This document shows positions 35,630 to 43,595 of a stretch of DNA of 64,000 nt, piece after piece. The translations under genes were made by a program, and so were the position numbers. The stretch is from positions 38,090 to 102,089 of the forward strand of contig JBAZPX010000003.1 of assembly GCA_041645555.1 (NCBI GenBank), read 5' to 3'. The number at the start of each line of letters is the position of its first letter. The first letter of the stretch is position 1. Source of the stretch: JAQTRU01 sp041645555. GTDB taxonomy: Bacteria; Patescibacteriota; Patescibacteriia; Patescibacteriales; JAQTRU01. Below the pieces are notes generated by a model, which was not told the origin of the DNA, made no database searches, and saw only the letters and a program-made list of their open reading frames with translations.

Positions 35630-35660
35630 AAAAGGGATGGCTTCGGTCATTCCTTTTTTA
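35630..35660 (+). terminator. Terminator of the SPFH operon
   Basis: AAAAAGGGATG pairs with CATTCCTTTTTT around GCTTCGGT. Confidence 0.85.
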
Positions 35661-35674
35661 TTTGATAAAAAAAT

Positions 35675-35703
35675 TTGACAAAAAGTGAAGTTTTTGCTAT
35701 GTT
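35675..35703 (+). promoter_or_regulatory. Promoter of the 35798 gene
   Basis: TTGACA (35675-35680), 17-base spacer, TATGTT (35698-35703), about 95 bases before the start codon. Confidence 0.75.
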
Positions 35704-35797
35704 TTAGCTATAAAGAGTTTTTACGTTTGTTGTCAAAAACTCATGTTCGTTCTCAAAATCGCTCTCAAACAAACAATCTCTTAGAAAGGGGATTACC

Positions 35798-36694
35798 GTG
35801 AAAAAGACGATTATTTTCACAATGGTGATGGCCCTGATACTCGGGCTGTCCAGCGTTGCTTTTGCCGAAGGTTATGCGGAGTTTATGGCCACGGCCAGGA
35901 ATTCGATCAAGGCCGAAATGTACGGGGACGCTCTCTCATCCGCCCAAAAGGCCTTGGAGGCAAAACAGAATGGCGATGCTGAAGCTTTTTTACTCGTAGG
36001 AAGAGCCTACTGGGGGCTTCGTAATTACGAATCTGCCTGCAAGAATTGGGAGAACGCTTTTCGCTTCGGGATTAGGAATCCCGAAAAATACAAAGCTGAA
36101 ATCGTGAATGATATTCTCGCTACGATTCGTGCCACTTCTCCCGATATTTCTAAGGCGAAAACATTTTTCAATTATGCCCAAGGATTCGGTTGCCCGGAAA
36201 CGACTATCGCCAAAGAAAAAATAGCTTACGGCAAACAGAAATTGTTAGCCGTGAAAAATCGGGAAGAAGCCATTGCGTTTACTTCTTTTGTCGGCCAAGA
36301 CTTGATTGACAAGGCGTTCCCTCCCGCCCAGATTATTATTGTCTTCGAAAAGCCCTACACTTTCGCAGACGCTTTCAACGAGTATGGGCAAATTGATACG
36401 TTCAAATTCGTTGATGACGGCGTCAATGTCAGGGACAAGGTCGAAGTAATCGCAAAGCCGATTGACGGCGGAAAATTCTCAGGAGAAGAAGTTGGCATTT
36501 GGCGGGGAGAAAAGTTTTCTCCTCCCTGGGACATGACTGTTAAGGGGTATTATTCTACCATCATTGAATCTGCTCCAAAAGGGAACATATTTATGATAAG
36601 CCTTAACAGTAGAAAGGATTTGGGAGTTACCATTCGCGTTACACGGGAAGTAATTCCCAGTCCGAACCGTGATTTCCTTGTATCTATAAAATAA
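35798..36694 (+). CDS. Secreted TPR-like protein with the duplicated domain
   Basis: A 298-residue protein. A signal peptide (KKTIIFTMVMALIL, then SSVAFAEG with AxA-type site near residue 23) is followed by TPR-like helices (ALSSAQKALEAKQNGD, FLLVGRAYWGLRNYESA). The C-terminal third from about residue 182 (FEKPYTFADAFNEYG onward) is the same domain as in the multi-TM protein upstream. Its own promoter and terminator flank it. It presumably acts outside the membrane, together with the SPFH pair (inference from shared domain and position). Confidence 0.75.
   Translation: MKKTIIFTMVMALILGLSSVAFAEGYAEFMATARNSIKAEMYGDALSSAQKALEAKQNGDAEAFLLVGRAYWGLRNYESACKNWENAFRFGIRNPEKYKAEIVNDILATIRATSPDISKAKTFFNYAQGFGCPETTIAKEKIAYGKQKLLAVKNREEAIAFTSFVGQDLIDKAFPPAQIIIVFEKPYTFADAFNEYGQIDTFKFVDDGVNVRDKVEVIAKPIDGGKFSGEEVGIWRGEKFSPPWDMTVKGYYSTIIESAPKGNIFMISLNSRKDLGVTIRVTREVIPSPNRDFLVSIK
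36341..36645 (+). repeat. 305-base coding duplication, copy 2
   Basis: Counterpart of 35289-35593. The reading frame is the same in both genes, so the domain was copied as a unit, recently or by gene conversion. Confidence 0.95.
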
Positions 36695-36709
36695 TAGATT
36701 ACAAGCGCA

Positions 36710-36750
36710 TAAGAAGGGGGATACCAGTTATTCCCCTTCTCTTTTTTTTG
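36710..36750 (+). terminator. Terminator after the TPR-like gene
   Basis: AAGAAGGGGGA pairs with TTCCCCTTCT, followed by CTTTTTTTT. Confidence 0.85.
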
Positions 36751-36909
36751 TGCTATTATTTATTTATAGAATTTGAGTGGGAAAAATCTTTTAATTTCCG
36801 CCTTTATATTTGTTTTAGCTCCTGTCAACCGATGCAGGAAAGTAGCTTTGGCTGGCTTTTATTCCACTTTTCTCTTTTTTGTGCTATTATTTATTTATAG
36901 AATTTGAGT
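36744..36909 (+). repeat. Direct repeat of a 34-base leader segment
   Basis: GTGCTATTATTTATTTATAG and the following AATTTGAGT occur at 36750-36778 and again at 36881-36909. The second copy runs directly into the pilin-like start. The segment between them contains no gene. Confidence 0.85.
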
Positions 36910-37317
36910 ATGAAAAATTTTTTATTTTCTATCTTTTTATTTATTTTGTTATTCTCTCTCTTCACTTTTAATGCAAGCGCCGAGCTCGGGCCCGGTGGCG
37001 GGAGCGATAAAAGTGGAGGTAAGTCTGAGCCCGTTAATCTCAACAATCCCCTTACCGGAGACTCAACAAGTATTTCCGCCCAAGTCTTAATCGGCCGAAT
37101 TATTAACGCGATTTTAAGCGTTGTCGGGTCATTGGCTTTGATGATGTTTATCTATGGCGGGTTTACCTGGATGATGGCGGGCGGAAATTCAGAAAAGGTG
37201 GAGAAAGGAAAAGGAATCTTGGTTTGGGCAACGATCGGCTTAATTGTGATATTTACCTCTTACGCTTTAGTTAATTTTGTCTTAACTAATGTTCTTAAGC
37301 AAGGGGGATATAAATAA
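36910..37317 (+). CDS. VirB2/TrbC-like pilin-type membrane protein
   Basis: 135 residues from ATG 36910. A signal peptide (FLFSIFLFILLFSLFTF) ends near NASAE. A Gly/Ser-rich stretch and two membrane helices follow (IINAILSVVGSLALMMFIYGG and WATIGLIVIFTSYALVNFV). The layout and the GGFTWMMAGG turn match VirB2/TrbC-like pilins, which occur in many CPR genomes. No conjugation genes are nearby, so its function is unknown. Confidence 0.75.
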   Translation: MKNFLFSIFLFILLFSLFTFNASAELGPGGGSDKSGGKSEPVNLNNPLTGDSTSISAQVLIGRIINAILSVVGSLALMMFIYGGFTWMMAGGNSEKVEKGKGILVWATIGLIVIFTSYALVNFVLTNVLKQGGYK

Positions 37318-37319
37318 AA

Positions 37320-37362
37320 TCCCGCACCTTGCTCGTAACAGGGTATTCTAAGGTGCGGGACA
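37320..37362. terminator. Strong hairpin after the pilin gene
   Basis: TCCCGCACCTT pairs with AAGGTGCGGGA. No T-run follows on the plus strand; on the minus strand the stem is followed by TTTTATTT. Confidence 0.6.
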
Positions 37363-37421
37363 AGGCAGATTTATAATATTTTAAAGAGCTTCGGTTTAAG
37401 ACCCAAAGCTCTTTTTGTTTT

Positions 37422-37680
37422 CCCCCTCCCCCTCCCCCGCTCTTAACATCGCGGGAGAGGGGAGATAAGGAACATACTTTGAAATAACCCCCTTCTCCTA
37501 TACCTCACCCTCCGCCTCGGCGAGCCTTCGGCCCGCTTCGCCAAAGCTCCAGCGAGGCGAGCGAGACGGGCCAGCCCCTCTCCTAGTCAGGAGAGGGGAA
37601 CTCTTTCAAAAGCAACAGTCCTTTAACAAGATACTGTTGTCAGGCGAAAAAATCCCCCTAGCCCCCTTTATCAAGGGGGT
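37422..37680. repeat. Cluster of GC-rich palindromic repeats
   Basis: Contains CCCCTCCCCC...GGGAGAGGGG (37425-37465), a CCGCCTCGGCGAGCCTTCGG/GAGACGGGCC repeat near 37507-37575, and AATCCCCCTAGCCCCC with TTTATCAAGGGGGT (37651-37680). The last is the same unit as the ends of the DUF559 element at 43049-43503. No gene is seen. Confidence 0.75.
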
Positions 37681-37692
37681 ATATTTGGGGAT

Positions 37693-37721
37693 TTGACAAG
37701 AAATTTAATAGGTGTTAGTAT
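37693..37721 (+). promoter_or_regulatory. Promoter of the reductase gene
   Basis: TTGACA (37693-37698), 17-base spacer, TAGTAT (37716-37721). It begins inside the edge of the preceding repeat cluster. Confidence 0.7.
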
Positions 37722-37722
37722 A

Positions 37723-37750
37723 AAAGTGTTATTTAGAATAACACTTTTTA
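37723..37750 (+). promoter_or_regulatory. Hairpin with T-run at the expected transcription start
   Basis: AAAAGTGTTATT pairs with AATAACACTTTTT around TAG, immediately after the -10 box. It could stop or stabilise the transcript of the reductase gene. Confidence 0.6.
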
Positions 37751-37872
37751 AATAGGCAAATTTACATACGAGACAAAAAGGAGGATTTTTTGTTCTTTGA
37801 AATAGAGGCAACAAACCCTGATGGTTCTGATGAAGAAGAAAAAAAACAATATTGCCGAAAGCAGGTGGAGAG

Positions 37873-39003
37873 ATGGAAAAAAAGAAGAAGTTTGTCTTCC
37901 TGGCTCATTGGGTTGAGTCCTGGAACTGGTTGCTGTGGTGGATACCCGATCTTCATCGCAACGCCGATCACAGATGGCGCTGGATTTGGCTGTACCCCGT
38001 CTATCTGTTTATGTCTTTCGTTTATCTTGTCGGCAGGAAAGCATACGATATCGTTGATTCTTTCCGTTTCAACGGAGTGGAGGGAGAAACTTATCTTGTG
38101 CGAAACTTCGGCTGGCATTTTTTCCTGGCCGGGAAAGGCATCATCAGCCTTGACAGGATAAAGGAGAGAATTTTGACGGCGGTTATGGCCGCTCAAGAAA
38201 ACGGCGCCAGCGTCATTGGCCTTGGGGCTCTTGTGAAAGACGCAACAGTAACAAGGGGAGGCGATTGGATCAGGAAGCAATTAGGCAGTAGCCTAAAAAT
38301 CCCCCTGGTACATGGCGATACGCTTACGGCGGCTACGGTGGTTAAACAAGCCGAACTTTTGCTGGCAGGGCTCAATACTGCCAGCCCCATTTTCCTTACG
38401 GGAGCCACTTCAAAAGTTGGGCGGGCAGTCGCTCTTGTTTTGGCCCAAAAGGGGATAAGGGTAAAGATGTTTACCCATAGCCAAGCAAGATTTGCCAAGA
38501 TTACCGCCGAAGCCGGAGTGTTCGGGGGAAACCTGGAAAGAGTCGATGATTTACAAGCAGGGAACGATTGCAGGTTATGGATTATAGGCAAGATAACCCC
38601 GGCGGGAAAAGATTTGCTTGGATCCATTCCTTTCGGAGCCAGGGTTATCAATTTCGCCGTCCCCAATCCCTTATCTCCAAAGGATTTGGAAACCAGGCCG
38701 GATATTTATTTGGCAGAGGGCGGCCTGTTAGCCTATGATCCGGACACCACCAGTCTTACCTTCACTATGCGCCTCAAGCCCGGGATCACTTATGCTTGCC
38801 ATGCCGCCCTGATAGTGCACACCCAAATGGGCTGGGCACAGGATGAATTAGGGCCGGTTGACATCGGCAGAATGCCGATTGTTTGGCAGGCCGCTTCGGA
38901 GATGGGATTTTCTTTACCTCTGTTGCCTGGCATAAAGATAACCGAGAAAGCAATCTCCATTCCGAGGAGGGCTTTAGAATTAGCGGGGGTAGCAGGGGCT
39001 TAA
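37873..39003 (+). CDS. Acyl-ACP reductase/CER1-like dehydrogenase
   Basis: 377 residues from ATG 37873 (GGTGGAG before it). The N-terminal part has aromatic, membrane-facing segments (WVESWNWLLWWIPDL, WIWLYPVYLFMS). The core starts with GKGIISLDRIKERI and VIGLGALVKD, like cyanobacterial aldehyde-forming acyl-ACP reductase. The segment VHGDTLTAATVV, then FLTGATSKVGRAVALVLAQKG is a Rossmann site matching the C-terminal domain of plant CER1/WAX2 wax proteins. I infer a fatty-aldehyde-related oxidoreductase; the substrate is unknown. Rare in small CPR-type genomes. Confidence 0.7.
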   Translation: MEKKKKFVFLAHWVESWNWLLWWIPDLHRNADHRWRWIWLYPVYLFMSFVYLVGRKAYDIVDSFRFNGVEGETYLVRNFGWHFFLAGKGIISLDRIKERILTAVMAAQENGASVIGLGALVKDATVTRGGDWIRKQLGSSLKIPLVHGDTLTAATVVKQAELLLAGLNTASPIFLTGATSKVGRAVALVLAQKGIRVKMFTHSQARFAKITAEAGVFGGNLERVDDLQAGNDCRLWIIGKITPAGKDLLGSIPFGARVINFAVPNPLSPKDLETRPDIYLAEGGLLAYDPDTTSLTFTMRLKPGITYACHAALIVHTQMGWAQDELGPVDIGRMPIVWQAASEMGFSLPLLPGIKITEKAISIPRRALELAGVAGA

Positions 39004-39015
39004 ATTCAACCCCTT

Positions 39016-39081
39016 CTACAAACCGGTTTTTCTGATGTATACACATAAGTGTTGTGTACAATCAGGAAGCCGGTTTTTTTT
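39016..39081 (+). terminator. Terminator after the reductase gene
   Basis: AAACCGGTTTTTCTGATG and CAATCAGGAAGCCGGTTTTTT pair, with an inner TACACA/TGTGTA stem. Confidence 0.85.
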
Positions 39082-39135
39082 ATTTTAAAAATAAGGTATA
39101 ATATAATAAGTAATAGAAATATAAACATAAGCTTT

Positions 39136-41286
39136 ATGGATTTTTCCTTTACCGACATCTTGCCTTTAATTAGCGCGATTTTTGTGTTTATTTTAGGCTT
39201 GCTTGTTTTTTCAAAAAATAAAAAGTCTAGAGTTAATTTTACTTTTTTTCTTCATTCCTTAGCTATTACCGTTTGGCTCTTTGCAACTTTCATGATGTTT
39301 ATAAGTAGAGAAGACAGGGAAGCGGCTATTTTTTGGGACAGGTTTGTTTATATTGGAGTGGTTTTTATACCTGTCTTTATGTATCATTTCGGATTAGCCT
39401 TCACCAAGAAAAAGCCAGATTTTTTACTTTATTTTGGTTATTTTTTATCTTTTGCTTTTTTAATATTAAGCCGTACCCAGTATTTTGTTAATGATATTTT
39501 TTCTTATCAATGGGGCGTCCATACTAAGGCGCAAATTTTTCATCACATTTTCTTAATTTATTTTGTGGGGTATGTAATCATTTGGTTTGTTAAAACTTTT
39601 AAGTTTTATAACGGTTTGCAATCGGCATTTTTAAAACAGCAGACAAAATATGTGTTTATTGGTTTTTTGCTCCTTTTTAGTATTGGTCCATTGGCTTATC
39701 TTCCCGCCTATGGCATAGGCATTTATCCTTTCGCCTATGTTTCCGGGGTAATTTTTACCATAATTCTAGCTTACGCCATCGTGGTGCACCGCCTCATGGA
39801 TATAAAGTTAGTGATGAGAAGATATTCGGTTTATCTGGTTTCCCTTTCTTCTATAATAATTTTAGCGACAATTGTAAAATATGTTTTAATTATATATTTT
39901 GTAGAAGTTTCTTTTTGGGCCGATTTTATTATTTTAATTTTGGCGATTCTGGCCTTTCCGGCGATTAAAGATTATTTTTACCGCTTGGGCAACAAGTATT
40001 TTTTCTCTTCCCTTTATGACAGCCGCGAAGTGATCGCCGGTATCAGCGATAAATTAAGGACCACTTTGGAAGCGAGAAGAATTTATGATTTTATTTACGA
40101 GTCCTTAAATAACGCTTTGCATTTTAAGGCCTTTGGAATTTTGGGCTATTCTGAAAAAGAAGGATGCTACTCCGAGCAGTATAATAAGGGCTTTACCTTG
40201 GGTGACCAAAAAAAGTTTTTAGAAAACAAGGAACTGCACCGGATGTTCATCGGCAAAAATGAAGCAATCGTGGTGGAAGAAATAAAGCGTTCCTATTACA
40301 ACCAAGAGACCAAAGCCACGGTTGATTTATTAGAAAGTTTAAAGGTTGATATTTTGGTTCCTTTAAACGTCAAAGACAAAACTATCGGCCTTATCGCCTT
40401 GGGCCCGAAAGAGTCCGGGGATATGTATAATGACGAAGATTTAAAGGTTTTGAAAGTCGCCAGCGCCCAGGCCGCCATTGCCATTGAAAACGCTTTGCTT
40501 TACGAAGAAACTTTGAACTTCACGGTTAAGTTAAAAAAAGAAGTGGCCAAGGCGACCCATGATTTAAAACTAGCCAATGAAGAATTAAAGAAACTGGACG
40601 AAGCCAAGAGCGATTTTATTTCCATTGCTTCGCACCAGTTGCGCACGCCTTTAACGGTTATCAAAGGCTATATTTCCATGATGCTGGAAGGCAGTTTCGG
40701 GCAATTAACCCCGCCGGAGCGGGATTCTTTAGAAAAAGTTTATGATTCCGGAGAGCGCTTAATTCAGCTCGTGGAAAACCTATTAAATATTTCCCGCATA
40801 GAGTCGGGCCGTTTGCAGTTTGATTACGAATTGATGAATTTAGAAGTAATAGTGGACAGCGTGATTGAAGAATTAGCCGGCCCGGTTAAGAAAAAGGGGC
40901 TGCGGCTTGATTACAAAAAACCAAGCGAGCCGCTGCCGAAGATAAAAATCGACGAAGAGAAAATCCGGCAGGTGGTTATGAATTTAATAGACAATTCCGT
41001 TAAATATACGAAGAAGGGCGGGATAACTGTAAGTTTAAAAAGGGCGGGGAAAAATATCCAGTTTTGCGTGTCAGACAGCGGCATGGGCATAGGCAAAGAT
41101 GATCTGCCGAATTTATTCAAGAAATTTTCCCGCGGGCAGGGCACTTCTACGATTCATACCGAAGGCACGGGCCTGGGGCTTTACGTCGCCAGGGAAATGG
41201 TAGAGGCCCATAAGGGAAAAATTTGGGCGGAAAGCAAAGGGCGGGGAAGAGGAAGTAAGTTTTGTTTTGAGATACCCATAAAATAA
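39136..41286 (+). CDS. Sensor histidine kinase with 7TM, GAF and kinase domains
   Basis: Membrane sensor of 716 residues from ATG 39136. Seven or eight hydrophobic helices (about residues 5-230) form a 7TM-type input domain. A GAF domain (about 300-455, DILVPLNVKDKTIG) and a short coiled coil follow. HisKA carries the phospho-accepting His in SIASHQLRTPLTVIKGY; the ATPase domain has NLIDNSVKYTKKGG and GTGLGLYVAREM. The partner regulator is probably the REC-REC gene at 41795. A second, different kinase at 58827 has the same kinase core. Confidence 0.92.
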   Translation: MDFSFTDILPLISAIFVFILGLLVFSKNKKSRVNFTFFLHSLAITVWLFATFMMFISREDREAAIFWDRFVYIGVVFIPVFMYHFGLAFTKKKPDFLLYFGYFLSFAFLILSRTQYFVNDIFSYQWGVHTKAQIFHHIFLIYFVGYVIIWFVKTFKFYNGLQSAFLKQQTKYVFIGFLLLFSIGPLAYLPAYGIGIYPFAYVSGVIFTIILAYAIVVHRLMDIKLVMRRYSVYLVSLSSIIILATIVKYVLIIYFVEVSFWADFIILILAILAFPAIKDYFYRLGNKYFFSSLYDSREVIAGISDKLRTTLEARRIYDFIYESLNNALHFKAFGILGYSEKEGCYSEQYNKGFTLGDQKKFLENKELHRMFIGKNEAIVVEEIKRSYYNQETKATVDLLESLKVDILVPLNVKDKTIGLIALGPKESGDMYNDEDLKVLKVASAQAAIAIENALLYEETLNFTVKLKKEVAKATHDLKLANEELKKLDEAKSDFISIASHQLRTPLTVIKGYISMMLEGSFGQLTPPERDSLEKVYDSGERLIQLVENLLNISRIESGRLQFDYELMNLEVIVDSVIEELAGPVKKKGLRLDYKKPSEPLPKIKIDEEKIRQVVMNLIDNSVKYTKKGGITVSLKRAGKNIQFCVSDSGMGIGKDDLPNLFKKFSRGQGTSTIHTEGTGLGLYVAREMVEAHKGKIWAESKGRGRGSKFCFEIPIK

Positions 41287-41343
41287 TTTTTGAATTTTTA
41301 ATTTTGTAATTTTCTAAATAATTTTTAATGTTTTAATTTTTTT

Positions 41344-41694
41344 ATGGATTATGATTTGGAAGAAAGAACGGCCAAATTCGGAGAAGAAATTATTAAGTTC
41401 TGCCGCTCGACAAAAATAGATGAAATCATAAAGCCGCTACTTGCCCAGGTTATCAGGTCGGCTACTAGTATAGGGGCTAATTACATGGAAGCTAACCAAG
41501 CTAGCTCAAAAAAGGATTTTAACAATAAAATTAGAATTTGTCAGAAAGAATCCAATGAAACCAAGCATTGGTTAAGAATGATAGCTATGGCCTCTCCGGT
41601 CCAGAAAGAAGACTGCCGAAAATTGTGGAAAGAAGCCCATGAGTTGACCCTGATATTCGCCAAAATCTCTAAAACTTGCAAGATGTCTGTTTAA
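41344..41694 (+). CDS. Four-helix-bundle protein (23S rRNA IVP family)
   Basis: A 116-residue helical protein. VIRSATSIGANYMEANQA and KIRICQKESNETKHWLR are signatures of the four-helix-bundle family first seen in 23S rRNA intervening sequences. It is placed between the sensor kinase and its REC-REC regulator, on the same strand, with AT-rich gaps. Members are common in CPR genomes; molecular role unknown. Confidence 0.88.
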   Translation: MDYDLEERTAKFGEEIIKFCRSTKIDEIIKPLLAQVIRSATSIGANYMEANQASSKKDFNNKIRICQKESNETKHWLRMIAMASPVQKEDCRKLWKEAHELTLIFAKISKTCKMSV

Positions 41695-41794
41695 AAATTT
41701 GAATTTATTTAAAAATTAAAAATTATAAAATTAAAAATTTAGTATTGTAATTTTTGGAATTTGATTATTGGTTATTGATTATTTGTTAAATCTT

Positions 41795-42613
41795 ATGTCT
41801 ACGAAAAAAATCCTTATTATTGAAGACGAAGAGGCTTTGTCGGAAATATATAAGATGAAATTTGAGCAGGAGGGTTATGAAGTCTTGTCGGCTAATGACG
41901 GGACGGAAGGGATTAATTTAGCCAAAAAGAAAAAGCCGGATTTAATCCTCTTAGATTTAGTATTGCCCGGAATGAGCGGCTATAAAGTTTTGGAGGAGTT
42001 AAGGGCGGCCGAGGAGACAAAAAATATTAAAGTTTATATTCTTTCCAACTTAGGCCAGAACGGGGAAATAAACAAAGGATTTGAAGACGGAGCCGACGGT
42101 TATATGATTAAAGCCAATTTAACTCCCAGCCAGCTGGCGGAAAATGTGGAAAAAATATTTGACGGGCAAAGCGTTGGCGTAAAAAGACGGACGGTAGCTC
42201 CGGCGCCCGAAGGAGAAGCGGGAGAAGAAACAGTTGAAGATAACGGCATCGCTATCCTGTTAATTGAGGACGAAGAAGCGATTATAGAGATGTATAAATT
42301 GCGCTTAAAAAAGGGAGGCTTTCGGGTGGAAATAGCCAAAAATGGGGCCTGGGGAATTAAGCGGGCGAAACAAAAAAAGTTTGATGTGATTATTATGGAT
42401 ATGATGATGCCGGCCATGAACGGCTATAAGGCGATTAAGGAATTAAAGATTGATGAAAAAACCAAAGATGTGCCGATTATAGTTTTATCCAACAGCGCCC
42501 AGGACAAGGACGTGGAGAGAGCCAAAGAATTCGGGGCAGCCAGTTATTTATTAAAGTCAGGAATAACGCCGGCGAGATTGGTAAAGGAAATAGAGAAAGC
42601 GTTGAAAAAGTAA
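41795..42613 (+). CDS. Two-receiver (REC-REC) response regulator
   Basis: 272 residues with two receiver domains and no output domain. REC1 shows IEDEEAL, PDLILLDLVLPGMSG with the phospho-Asp, and LSNLGQ. REC2 (from about residue 150) shows IEDEEAI, FDVIIMDMMMPAMNG and LSNSAQ. The linker contains PAPEGEAGEET. Such proteins relay phosphate or bind partners. It is paralogous to the gene at 60729. The start is placed at ATG 41795 (MSTKKILII). Confidence 0.92.
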   Translation: MSTKKILIIEDEEALSEIYKMKFEQEGYEVLSANDGTEGINLAKKKKPDLILLDLVLPGMSGYKVLEELRAAEETKNIKVYILSNLGQNGEINKGFEDGADGYMIKANLTPSQLAENVEKIFDGQSVGVKRRTVAPAPEGEAGEETVEDNGIAILLIEDEEAIIEMYKLRLKKGGFRVEIAKNGAWGIKRAKQKKFDVIIMDMMMPAMNGYKAIKELKIDEKTKDVPIIVLSNSAQDKDVERAKEFGAASYLLKSGITPARLVKEIEKALKK

Positions 42614-42704
42614 AAAGTCAAAAGTCAAAAGTCAAAATTACAATTCAGAATTCAAAAGTTGTTTTTAGTTTTTTATATTATTTTATTATTTTATTTTTAA
42701 ATCC

Positions 42705-42920
42705 ATGTCTATTAAAGTCAACGAAGAACTTTGCATCGGTTGCGGGGCCTGCGTTTCGCTTTGCCCTGACGTTTTTAAGATGAACGAGGCCGGGAAATCC
42801 GAAGTTATAAACCCCGCCTCCGCTGAAGCTACGGCGGGCAAGGAAGAGAATGCTGCTTGCGCCAAGAATGCGGCCGAGAGCTGCCCGGTGCAGGCGATAG
42901 AGGTTCACCCTGTCAAATAG
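42705..42920 (+). CDS. Single-cluster [4Fe-4S] ferredoxin
   Basis: A 71-residue electron carrier. Cys10, Cys13, Cys16 (CIGCGAC) and Cys60 (SCPVQAI) bind one cluster. Cys20 and Cys52 (AACAKNAAESC) sit where Thermotoga-type ferredoxins form a disulfide. Residues about 37-46 (PASAEATAGK) are encoded by a CCGCCTCCGCT...GGCGGGCAAG repeat seen again at 53692, so the loop was lengthened by a repeat in frame. Confidence 0.92.
   Translation: MSIKVNEELCIGCGACVSLCPDVFKMNEAGKSEVINPASAEATAGKEENAACAKNAAESCPVQAIEVHPVK
42818..42843. repeat. CCGCCTCCGCT repeat inside ferredoxin gene
   Basis: CCCCGCCTCCGCTGAAGC, then TACGGCGGGCAAGG. A close copy, with CTAAAGCTTTGGCGGGCAAG, is at 53692-53720. Confidence 0.8.
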
Positions 42921-43048
42921 CGCTCTGCGCGAATTTTGCCAAAGGCAAAATTATTTGACTGGATGAAACAGGAATCAGGAAGTGGGGAGCGAGAATAAAA
43001 AAGCAGTCTCGATTATTTGGGATTGTTTTTTGTTGGGGAAAGATTGAG

Positions 43049-43503
43049 CGCCCCCTTGTTAAAGGGGGCTGGGGGGATTATGATTAATTATATGGAGTAC
43101 GATTATTTACCATATAATAAAAAGTTAAAGGACAAAGCAAGAGAATTAAGAAATAACATGACGGCAGCTGAAAAAAAACTGTGGTATGAGTATCTGAAAA
43201 ACCATAAGTATATATTTTTAAGGCAAAAACCAATTAATAATTATATCGTTGATTTTTATTGTTCCGAGTTAAAGTTAATTATAGAGATTGATGGCGAGAC
43301 GCATATTGCGGAAGAAGACAGGAAATACGACAAAGAAAGAACGAAAGTATTAGAAGGATATGGTTTGGAGGTCTTGCGTTTTTGGAATGATGATATTTTA
43401 AACGGGATTGAAGCGGTTGGAGAAATAATAGAGGGAGAGATGAGAAAAATTAAATTCCCTCTTATCAAGTCAAATCCCCCCAGCCCCCTTTATCAAGGGG
43501 GAG
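43049..43503 (+). mobile_element. DUF559 nuclease gene flanked by 31-base inverted repeats
   Basis: The left end 43049-43079 (CGCCCCCTTG through GGGGGGATT) is the reverse complement, with about two differences, of the right end 43473-43503 (AATCCCCCCAG through AAGGGGGAG). The start codon follows the left repeat directly and the reading frame runs through the right repeat. The same unit occurs without the gene at 37651-37680 and, interrupted by another repeat, at 43528-43592 and 53471-53535. I infer an element that mobilises or is mobilised with these repeats. Confidence 0.65.
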
Positions 43504-43526
43504 AAAAAGGAAATAAGAAAAATTAA
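43080..43526 (+). CDS. DUF559 endonuclease-domain protein
   Basis: 148 residues from ATG 43080. The core shows LRNNMTAAEKKLWYEYL, FLRQKPINNYIVDFYC and LIIEIDGETH, then VLRFWNDDIL. These are the restriction-endonuclease-like motifs of DUF559 (Vsr-related), with Asp, Glu and Gln-x-Lys-type residues. The C-terminal tail (NPPSPLYQGG) is read from the inverted repeat. An upstream frame would add SAPLLKGAGG, also repeat-derived, and is rejected as start. Substrate unknown. Confidence 0.85.
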   Translation: MINYMEYDYLPYNKKLKDKARELRNNMTAAEKKLWYEYLKNHKYIFLRQKPINNYIVDFYCSELKLIIEIDGETHIAEEDRKYDKERTKVLEGYGLEVLRFWNDDILNGIEAVGEIIEGEMRKIKFPLIKSNPPSPLYQGGEKGNKKN

Positions 43527-43527
43527 A

Positions 43528-43592
43528 TCCCCCTTAGTCCCTCCGCCTCGGCAAGCCTTCGGCGAGACGGGCCTTTATCAAGGGGGTAAAAA
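43528..43592. repeat. Composite repeat before uvrC
   Basis: AATCCCCCTTAG and CCTTTATCAAGGGGGT are separated by an inserted CTCCGCCTCGGCAAGCC...GAGACGGG repeat. The same nested arrangement is found at 53471-53535. Confidence 0.75.
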
Positions 43593-43595
43593 GGT

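Noticed and set aside
43017..43079. Upstream start for the DUF559 gene
   Set aside because: The extension is coded by the left inverted repeat and shows no homology.
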